Source: Streptococcus suis
GTDB lineage: Bacteria; Bacillota; Bacilli; Lactobacillales; Streptococcaceae
Direction of reading: 5' to 3'
Assembly: GCA_024583055.1 (NCBI GenBank)
Contig: CP102145.1
Location: 1,364,001-1,428,000 of the forward strand
DNA: 64,000 nt
The position numbers and the translations under genes are program-made. Positions 58,584 to 64,000 of this stretch are shown piece after piece; position 1 is the stretch's first letter; each line of letters opens with the position of its first letter. Below the pieces are notes generated by a model. The model did not search any database. It was not told the DNA's origin and saw nothing but the letters and a program-made list of their open reading frames with translations.

Positions 58584-60614
58584 TTATTGTCCTTTCAACA
58601 CTGCTACGTTGGCAGTTTGTTCTTTCTTATCTTGTCTTCCCAGTATGACCAGGGCATTTAAGGTGAGCAAGCCTACAGTCAGACCGCTCATAACCACATC
58701 TCCTGTCAACCAAGTTGATACCAGCAAGCCCAGTACAAACACACCAGCTTGGCCTAGGAGGTAAGATCCATGAAGTTCATAGAAGGTCATTCCGGCCAAA
58801 CGCTTGATAAACAGCTCTCGTCTGAATTGTTCAAAATAGAGCAAACTCATCGCATCAAAAAGCAAAACAGCCGTTGCCAGTGTCAATACTGTACCGATGA
58901 GAAGCGAATAAAACTCTGTTCGCTTGGTGTTCAAAACGCTGACAAAGGCCAACCGCTGATTCACCAAATAGGATACCCAGTTATAAACACCCTGCTCTTT
59001 CATGACTTCAATAGTCGCCTCATAGCCTACAAACTTCATCCCTAAATCCAGACTAGTTCCCCAGAACATATCCGAAACTGGTGTCGCACCTGTTGACTCA
59101 GGAGTCAAAACAACAATAATCGGGTCTGTCAGATATTGGGTCTGGCTCCGATCGCCATCATTGTAGAGAAACCGCTCTTGACCACTGTCTGTAAAGGCCA
59201 GACTTATCTTGGTAGCGAACATCTGTTGGCTGTTACTTTCTAGGCTTTGTCGGGAAAATGCCTCTAATTCTGTCTGGAACATATTTTGTACTTGCTCAGC
59301 TTGTTCTCGCAAGCTAGCTGGTAAAATCAAACCATACTCACCCAGGCTCAGATGATTCATTTCCTCCAAGAAGGCTTGGTCTACCATCACTCCCTGCTCT
59401 GTCAGATAGCGAGGAGATACGTAGATGACATTGCCACGAGGATTATAATCCGTCAGGCGATTGCCCTCAGGATCCACCTCGCCACCGAAGGCGTACTGGT
59501 CGACATTGCTTTTCACAAAGAGGGCTTCTGTCGTCTCTAGCTGTACTTTCGCAAACTCTCGCCACTTTTTATTCTGCTGGGCCACTTCCTCCTCGGTCAT
59601 CATAGCAGAGCTGTAACTAAAAACAGATTTGTAATAATCATCTCTCAATGCCCATTCTTCCTGTGCCTGTTCAAGCAAGCGAATTTCCTGATAGCCCTGC
59701 AATAGACGGCTAGAGCTAAAACCTACTACCAAAATAGCCAGAAGTTGCCCAACCATCATCATAGCCAACATCCGTTTGAGAGGAAGTTTTCCCTTGAGCA
59801 AATCAACCAAGCTATTTTGCCTCAACCCCAGGAAATACACTAGGCTAAGTAGGACAGAAATACTAGCAAGAGCCAGTGCATAGAGGAAAAGCCCCAGGAA
59901 AAAGACCTGCAAGATGGATAGTAAAAATCCAGCTTGAAGATAGAGAATAAGAGGTCCGATTATAGCCCCCACCGATGTAGCCATCACAATCTGACGAATA
60001 TCCTCCCATAAAGGTCGAGCCACCACCTGTAAGAAACTTTCACCTGAAATCAGACGAATTCCTGCAAATCGTAAGGTCTTAATCCGATAGATTAAGGTGA
60101 GAGCCATGAAGGTCAAGAGAAAGACAAAGAAACTCAGCATGGCTACTTCTGAAACGACTGTGGATAGGAAGATGCTAAAGAGAGAATAGCCATGATGGAC
60201 CATGCCACTGTAACCCAGTGATTCCAAGCTTTCTTTCAAGACTTGGTTGTCCAAATCTCCTGAAACAATCAGATAAGTACTAACCAAGTCGCTGGTTTCA
60301 GCACTTTCCTTGGAGGAAACGGTCAAACCTTCTGGAACCTGTCCGCTACCATAGATGGCGTAGGTAAAACTGGTTTCCCCAGAAGCATTAGGCTCGACAA
60401 TCCGTCTAGCAATCACACTCTTATGTTCCTCTGCCAAGTCGGTCAAGACCTCTGTCACCTGGTCACGATTGGCTGTCTGTCTATTGGTATCTTTCCCGAT
60501 GACATCCACTGCCTGATAAGAACCAAACTCTACAAGACTAACCTGACCAGCCAAAGAAATACCCAGGTAAATCGCTACCAATACAGTCGACACTAGAATA
60601 AATAAACGTTTCAT
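58584..60614 (-). CDS. Bacteriocin-associated integral membrane protein (DUF1430 type)
   Basis: 676 residues from the ATG at 60614 (MKRLFILVSTVLVAIYLGIS), with GGAGG 5 nt upstream; a longer frame has no such site. One N-terminal helix, an extracytoplasmic part, a cluster of helices (about 165-300), a second large outer loop and three C-terminal helices: the 7-TM, FtsX-like layout of proteins linked to lactococcin 972-type bacteriocins. It probably forms the membrane part of the ABC transporter for immunity or export. Confidence 0.88.
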   Translation of the reverse strand: MKRLFILVSTVLVAIYLGISLAGQVSLVEFGSYQAVDVIGKDTNRQTANRDQVTEVLTDLAEEHKSVIARRIVEPNASGETSFTYAIYGSGQVPEGLTVSSKESAETSDLVSTYLIVSGDLDNQVLKESLESLGYSGMVHHGYSLFSIFLSTVVSEVAMLSFFVFLLTFMALTLIYRIKTLRFAGIRLISGESFLQVVARPLWEDIRQIVMATSVGAIIGPLILYLQAGFLLSILQVFFLGLFLYALALASISVLLSLVYFLGLRQNSLVDLLKGKLPLKRMLAMMMVGQLLAILVVGFSSSRLLQGYQEIRLLEQAQEEWALRDDYYKSVFSYSSAMMTEEEVAQQNKKWREFAKVQLETTEALFVKSNVDQYAFGGEVDPEGNRLTDYNPRGNVIYVSPRYLTEQGVMVDQAFLEEMNHLSLGEYGLILPASLREQAEQVQNMFQTELEAFSRQSLESNSQQMFATKISLAFTDSGQERFLYNDGDRSQTQYLTDPIIVVLTPESTGATPVSDMFWGTSLDLGMKFVGYEATIEVMKEQGVYNWVSYLVNQRLAFVSVLNTKRTEFYSLLIGTVLTLATAVLLFDAMSLLYFEQFRRELFIKRLAGMTFYELHGSYLLGQAGVFVLGLLVSTWLTGDVVMSGLTVGLLTLNALVILGRQDKKEQTANVAVLKGQ

Positions 60615-60630
60615 CATCTCCTCCAAAGAA

Positions 60631-60662
60631 TTGCTTGGAACTACAAGAGTAGTTCCAAGCAA
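60631..60662. terminator. Perfect 14-bp hairpin between bacteriocin and transporter genes
   Basis: TTGCTTGGAACTAC (60631-60644) pairs fully with GTAGTTCCAAGCAA (60649-60662), 4-nt loop. The minus-strand tail is only TTCTTTGG, so termination should be partial. Likely reduces transcription into the transporter genes or protects the 3' end of the bacteriocin message. Confidence 0.75.
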
Positions 60663-60673
60663 AGTGTACTGTG

Positions 60674-60967
60674 TTAATAGTTATAATAGAAAGCTGCTTG
60701 CTCTCCAAGTTTTGTACTAATCCATGCACGAGAGGTCTGTCCTGCCTGTGCGTACCCTTTACTTGAGGCTCCAGTCCATCGACTTACCACTGTTGAACTA
60801 TGGTAGCGACTACCGTGGTAATAGTTTGAATAGGCACCACCATTTGCTGCTCCGTATGTCCAAACTCCACCACCAGGATACTGTACAGCCGCTGAAGCCA
60901 CTGCTGTTCCGCCAATTGTTGCTGCAAGTCCCGCGATGAGTGCAAATTTTTTAAGTGTCTTTTTCAT
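60674..60967 (-). CDS. Lactococcin 972-family bacteriocin precursor
   Basis: 97 residues. A Sec signal peptide (MKKTLKKFALIAGLAATIGG, probable cleavage after ASA at 26) leaves about 71 residues rich in Gly, Tyr, Ser and Trp, starting AVQYPGGGVWTYG and ending AAFYYNY. This is the pattern of lactococcin 972, which blocks septum formation by binding lipid II. No double-glycine leader and no Cys, so not a class II or lantibiotic peptide. AAAGGAG is 9 nt upstream. Directly followed by its family membrane protein and ATPase genes. Confidence 0.92.
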   Translation of the reverse strand: MKKTLKKFALIAGLAATIGGTAVASAAVQYPGGGVWTYGAANGGAYSNYYHGSRYHSSTVVSRWTGASSKGYAQAGQTSRAWISTKLGEQAAFYYNY

Positions 60968-61066
60968 TCATATTTTCTCCTTTGTATTTTCAATTTTATT
61001 GTTTATTTTTTAGGTCTAATTCCTTTCACGAAATAATACACCTTTTCAAAAAATACATCTCATTTA

Positions 61067-61123
61067 CTATCCTCGCTTTATCCACCAACCTGAAATATCC
61101 AAAATTTTGAAATAGCCAAACAT
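61067..61123 (-). CDS. Candidate ComS-like pheromone precursor, 18 residues
   Basis: Encodes MFGYFKILDISGWWIKRG. AAAGGAG lies 10 nt before the ATG. The C-terminal Trp-Trp recalls WW-type XIP pheromones (for example GLDWWSL of S. mutans), which are cut from the C terminus of ComS and sensed inside the cell by ComR. The gene sits just downstream of two ComR-type regulators, behind a ComR-box-like palindrome and a -10, and about 100 bp upstream of the bacteriocin gene. No terminator separates it from the bacteriocin gene. Length and mature form are inferred; not an annotated gene type I can confirm. Confidence 0.7.
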   Translation of the reverse strand: MFGYFKILDISGWWIKRG

Positions 61124-61158
61124 ACTTTCTTAACTCCTTTAATTTTATTTACATTATG

Positions 61159-61202
61159 ACTATATCGACTTTCTACAAAATCACCAATGACAGCAATGTC
61201 AT
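61159..61202 (-). promoter_or_regulatory. ComR-box-like promoter of the peptide/bacteriocin operon
   Basis: Palindrome ATGACAGCAATGTCAT (61187-61202), then 23 nt, then -10 TATAGT (61164-61159, minus strand); no good -35. This resembles ComR-activated promoters, where GACATNNATGTC stands in for the -35 region; here one arm deviates by one base (GACAG). Confidence 0.65.
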
Positions 61203-61244
61203 CAAAAAATACTCTTCAAACCCTAAAAAGTAATAAAGAGATAG

Positions 61245-61288
61245 AAAAAGACCTAAAAGACGAACAATCTCATCTTTTAGGTCTTTCA
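61245..61288 (-). terminator. Terminator after the regulator genes
   Basis: AAAGACCTAAAAGA (61247-61260) pairs with TCTTTTAGGTCTTT (61273-61286). The minus-strand tail is TTTTTC. It separates the regulator message from the peptide/bacteriocin promoter. Confidence 0.9.
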
Positions 61289-61292
61289 GCGA

Positions 61293-61306
61293 TGACATTT
61301 ATGTCA
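61293..61306. promoter_or_regulatory. Second ComR-box-like palindrome
   Basis: TGACATTTATGTCA contains a perfect GACAT-N2-ATGTC. It lies 14 bp past the stop of the downstream regulator gene. A TATAGT follows on the plus strand after 10 nt, pointing into the regulator gene; no -10 is obvious on the minus side. Confidence 0.6.
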
Positions 61307-61320
61307 CCGATAAATTATAG

Positions 61321-62232
61321 TTACAAATATTTTTTCAAATCTTCTTGCCATTGCTTTTCTAACATGGTTACCAAATGTGTATCTTCAATCATATCAGCAA
61401 ATAGTTTTGCTTTTTGATAGAACCCTTCTGCCAAACTATACTTATTCTCCATAACAAGAGCATGTTTCCAATGCAACATAAGTAAAATAGGTTTCTTTTG
61501 AAAATCCTGCGTTTTCTCCATTATTTCTTGAAGACAAGCAATATAAAGGTCAAAAAATTCATAGGACTCCAGCATATCCAAACAAGCCAGACCTGAAAAA
61601 ATAACATTACTCAGAAGAAATAATTGCTCTGGCTGAACAAGATTGACATGCTTTATTAAACGCGATAAGAACGATTGCAACTTGCCAATTTCTGATAACT
61701 GATTTTTCTTGTTTTTTATATGTGCAAATACACTAACGAAATACAGACTAATCAGTTCTAAATCCTTCAACGAAAAGACTTCTTTCTCCTCAAGTTCAGG
61801 TAAATACGTTTCTAATAAGGCTACCGCATATTCTGGATGTTGTGTGCGAATAACATCCAAAATCGCTCTTGACGTTTCAACCCACACCGTTTCCTCTGGT
61901 GGTAATTGTTCACAATACAGTTCTTCTATTTCATCAAGGTATTGTTCCTTTTTATCCAACACCTCCACCTTATTATATATCGGCTCCCGCAACAACTTGT
62001 ACTTGAGTTCCAGATAGCCCTGTGGCAATTCCTTATAGTCTGGCATTAGGCTATAGGCTGGAATGCCTAAACGCTGGGCAATGTACTCTAACTTAGGTAT
62101 AGAGGGCTGCGATTGACCACTTTCTATCCGAGCTAATTGCCGTACCGTCAACTCGGATTCATCTCCACAAAAATCTGGACGGCTCAGCCCCTTTTCTAGC
62201 CTCAGTTGCTCGATTTTTTGCCCTAAAGTCAT
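61321..62232 (-). CDS. ComR-type XRE/RRNPP transcriptional regulator, downstream copy
   Basis: 303 residues. N-terminal XRE helix-turn-helix (about 4-70) with SELTVRQLARIESGQSQPSI, very close in layout to the ELTVRQL-I-RIEKGES motif of ComR, then a TPR-like all-helical C-terminal domain that in this family binds a short imported peptide. GGAGGAGGGGTG precedes the start. It follows its paralogue after 13 bp. Residues 3-94 are identical to the paralogue. Expected to respond to a peptide pheromone; the ligand is inferred to be the WW peptide nearby. Confidence 0.85.
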   Translation of the reverse strand: MTLGQKIEQLRLEKGLSRPDFCGDESELTVRQLARIESGQSQPSIPKLEYIAQRLGIPAYSLMPDYKELPQGYLELKYKLLREPIYNKVEVLDKKEQYLDEIEELYCEQLPPEETVWVETSRAILDVIRTQHPEYAVALLETYLPELEEKEVFSLKDLELISLYFVSVFAHIKNKKNQLSEIGKLQSFLSRLIKHVNLVQPEQLFLLSNVIFSGLACLDMLESYEFFDLYIACLQEIMEKTQDFQKKPILLMLHWKHALVMENKYSLAEGFYQKAKLFADMIEDTHLVTMLEKQWQEDLKKYL

Positions 62233-62245
62233 GTCACCCCTCCTC

Positions 62246-63157
62246 CTACCAATATTTTTTCAAATCCTTCTGCCACTCCTCTGCTAATTTCTGTGCCAGA
62301 TAGTCATTTCCAATGACCTGAGCAAACGATTTGGCTGACTGGTAGACTTTTTCAGCTTTTTCATAATCTTCCTCTAATTTCAAAGCCGCTTTCCATTCCA
62401 GCATAAACAAGAGAGGTTTCTTTTGATAATCTTGCGTCTCTTCCATTATTCCACGAAGACAATCAATATAGATAGGGGCATCGTCATAATATTCTATCAG
62501 TTCAAAGCAGGCAAGCCCTGAGATAATCGCATCTCTTAAATAAAAAGTATCTTCTAATCGAACAAATGTCTGACTGTTGGCTAGTTTTTTCATTAAATAC
62601 GAGATAGATTCAAAGTTGTTTTGAACTCTACTGACTGTATTCTCTCCTATTGTTTGCTGGACAAAAAAGAGCCGAATAAGAATCAAGTCATTGACATCAC
62701 ACACTTTCTTTGCCATAAGAAGTGGTAAGTTTTCTGTCAATAGAGCTACTGCATAATCTGGTTGATTGGTCCGCACCATATCAACCATAGCCTGCATAGC
62801 CTCACAGATAAGCTGCTCAGTCTTAGGTAGTTCTTCAAAATAGGTATTATATATGGTTTCGATATACCCATCCTGTTTATCCAACACCTCGACCTTATTA
62901 TATATCGGCTCCCGCAACAACTTGTACTTGAGTTCCAAATAACCTTGTGGCAATTCCTTATAGTCTGGCATCAGGCTATAGGCTGGAATGCCTAAACGCT
63001 GGGCAATGTACTCTAATTTAGGTATAGAAGGCTGCGATTGACCACTTTCTATCCGAGCTAATTGCCGTACCGTCAACTCGGATTCATCTCCACAAAAATC
63101 TGGACGGCTCAGTCCCTTTTCTAGCCTCAGTTGCTCGATTTTTTGTCCTAAATCCAT
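62246..63157 (-). CDS. ComR-type XRE/RRNPP transcriptional regulator, upstream copy
   Basis: 303 residues from the ATG at 63157 (MDLGQKIEQLRLEKGLSRPD); an upstream in-frame start at 63175 is less likely. The DNA-binding half is the same as in the adjacent copy, while the C-terminal sensor half (from about 95) is clearly diverged (DKQDGYIETIYNTYFEELPK versus DKKEQYLDEIEELYCEQLPP). First gene of the two-gene regulator operon, with a strong promoter. ComR paralogues of this kind (ScuR, SarF) drive bacteriocin genes in S. salivarius. Confidence 0.85.
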   Translation of the reverse strand: MDLGQKIEQLRLEKGLSRPDFCGDESELTVRQLARIESGQSQPSIPKLEYIAQRLGIPAYSLMPDYKELPQGYLELKYKLLREPIYNKVEVLDKQDGYIETIYNTYFEELPKTEQLICEAMQAMVDMVRTNQPDYAVALLTENLPLLMAKKVCDVNDLILIRLFFVQQTIGENTVSRVQNNFESISYLMKKLANSQTFVRLEDTFYLRDAIISGLACFELIEYYDDAPIYIDCLRGIMEETQDYQKKPLLFMLEWKAALKLEEDYEKAEKVYQSAKSFAQVIGNDYLAQKLAEEWQKDLKKYW

Positions 63158-63195
63158 ACCAGCCCCCCACTGCACCTATTTATCCTTACCTAAAC

Positions 63196-63224
63196 AGTAT
63201 ACCACATCTTGCAAGACTTTACAA
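63196..63224 (-). promoter_or_regulatory. Promoter of the tandem ComR-type regulators
   Basis: Minus strand TTGTAA (63224-63219), 17-nt spacer, extended -10 TGGTATACT with TATACT at 63201-63196. The -35 overlaps the T-tract of the malQ terminator. Confidence 0.8.
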
Positions 63225-63248
63225 AAAACACCAGCCTAAGCTGATGTT
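63222..63248 (-). terminator. malQ terminator
   Basis: Minus strand ACATCAGC-TTAG-GCTGGTGT followed by TTTTT, 12 bp after the malQ stop. Confidence 0.9.
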
Positions 63249-63259
63249 CCTGTGGTTTC

Positions 63260-64000
63260 TTATTCACTAGCTGTTACAAGAACATTCTCACGTCGGTAGG
63301 TGACGGTCAAGTCCAGCAAGTTGGCTTCTACTGCTGGTGTCAGCTGGTCTGCTGTCATTCGCCAAGTCCAGTTACCACCGAGGGTGTTTGGTAGGTTCAT
63401 GCGGGCAGTCCCGTCCAATTCTAGCAAATCTTGCATGGTCACAATCGTCATAAAGGCTGGTGAGCCAAAGAGAAGACGGAAGAGGGCATGGTGGATACTT
63501 TCACCTACTGATCGATTGCTGTATTTGTCTAAGAACGCTCTGGATTCTGGGGTTGTTTCCCTTTCGTACCAACCGCTAATTGTATCGTTATCGTGGGTGC
63601 CTGTATAGGCAACAACATTATTGCGGTGGTTGTGCGGCATCTCAATGCTGTCACCCTCAGGGTCGAAGGCAAACTGCAAGACTTTCATGCCTGGGAAACC
63701 AGTCCAATCGCGTAATTGAATCACCTTATCTGTGACAGAGCCCAAATCTTCCGCGATGATATTCAAATCGCCCAGCTCGCGTTTTATGGTATCGAACAAT
63801 TCAAAGCCCGGCGCCTCAACACGATAGCCGTTGACAGCCGTTTCTTCGCCCGCAGGAATTTCCCAGAAAGAGGCAAAGCCGATAAAGTGGTCGATGCGGA
63901 CCATATCGTAGATTTTAAAGGATTCGCGCAAACGAGCAACCCACCAAGTAAAACCATCTGCTTTCATGGCCTCCCAATCGTAAATCGGATTGCCCCAAAG
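63260..64000 (-). CDS. malQ: 4-alpha-glucanotransferase MalQ, C-terminal part (cut by right edge)
   Basis: About 247 C-terminal residues of a GH77 amylomaltase, which rearranges maltodextrins. Catalytic RIDHFIGF (nucleophile Asp), IAEDLGSVT (acid Glu) and AYTGTHDNDT (transition-state Asp) are present, with the final LPNTLGGNWTWRM typical of the family. The frame is open through the right edge (LWGNPIYDWEAMKADG). A partner of ApuA in alpha-glucan use, although the two genes are 58 kb apart here. Confidence 0.95.
   Translation of the reverse strand, partial: LWGNPIYDWEAMKADGFTWWVARLRESFKIYDMVRIDHFIGFASFWEIPAGEETAVNGYRVEAPGFELFDTIKRELGDLNIIAEDLGSVTDKVIQLRDWTGFPGMKVLQFAFDPEGDSIEMPHNHRNNVVAYTGTHDNDTISGWYERETTPESRAFLDKYSNRSVGESIHHALFRLLFGSPAFMTIVTMQDLLELDGTARMNLPNTLGGNWTWRMTADQLTPAVEANLLDLTVTYRRENVLVTASE

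Noticed and set aside
60944-60972. Tiny overlapping frame MNEKDT starting 5 nt before the bacteriocin start
   Set aside because: Six codons; possible leader, but nothing beyond a chance ATG supports it.
61015-61055. Short frame MYFLKRCIIS after the WW peptide ORF
   Set aside because: Only ten codons, no ribosome binding site, no pheromone-like features.

Overview
The window looks like a chromosomal segment of Streptococcus suis, or a very close relative. The clearest species marker is a surface amylopullulanase of ApuA type with its LacI-family regulator ApuR. Streptococcal traits also include YSIRK-type signal peptides, a glnR-glnA pair with a perfect GlnR box, a small SRP RNA, the argR-mutS / mutL-ruvA-tag-cinA-recA-spx neighbourhood and a BOX-like repeat. 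Most genes lie on the minus strand.

Layout from left to right. 1-6.6 kb: starch/glycogen breakdown (apuA, cut by the left edge, and apuR) with three copies of one LacI-type operator. 6.9-22 kb: housekeeping genes, namely gapA, azlC/azlD, the t6A cluster tsaD-rimI-tsaB, an IS30 remnant, rpoY-rnjA, glnA-glnR, pgk, a Nudix hydrolase, a HerA-like ATPase and a glycerol facilitator, then a formate/nitrite transporter. 23-24 kb: SRP RNA and a small decayed insertion element. 24-38.9 kb: the S10-spc-alpha ribosomal protein superoperon with secY, adk, infA and rpoA, unusual for several long, strongly foldable spacers. 39-39.6 kb: IS debris that has truncated a nucleotidyltransferase gene. 39.8-53.1 kb: DUF1292, yqgF, ireB, spx, recA, cinA, tag, ruvA, mutL, a LytTR/DUF3021 regulatory pair, corA, mutS and argR, with argS divergent. 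55-57.6 kb: a BOX-like repeat, a secreted CHAP-SH3b cell-wall hydrolase and two small membrane protein genes.

The most interesting part is 57.6-63.2 kb. It holds a lactococcin 972-type bacteriocin gene, the bacteriocin-associated membrane protein and ABC ATPase of that family, and an unknown 101-residue protein. Upstream, on the same strand, are two tandem ComR-type (RRNPP) regulators that share 92 identical N-terminal residues but differ in their peptide-sensing halves. Between regulators and bacteriocin is an unannotated 18-residue ORF with a good ribosome binding site, ending in an SGWWIKRG tail like the WW-type XIP pheromones of ComS. It is preceded by a TGACA-N4-TGTCA palindrome resembling a ComR box and a -10 hexamer; a second palindrome follows the regulator genes. 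I infer a self-contained ComRS-like quorum-sensing circuit dedicated to a lactococcin 972-like bacteriocin. The genes and motifs are seen in the sequence; the circuit itself is inference.

The right edge cuts malQ (4-alpha-glucanotransferase), a second gene of alpha-glucan metabolism. No tRNA, rRNA or CRISPR array was seen.
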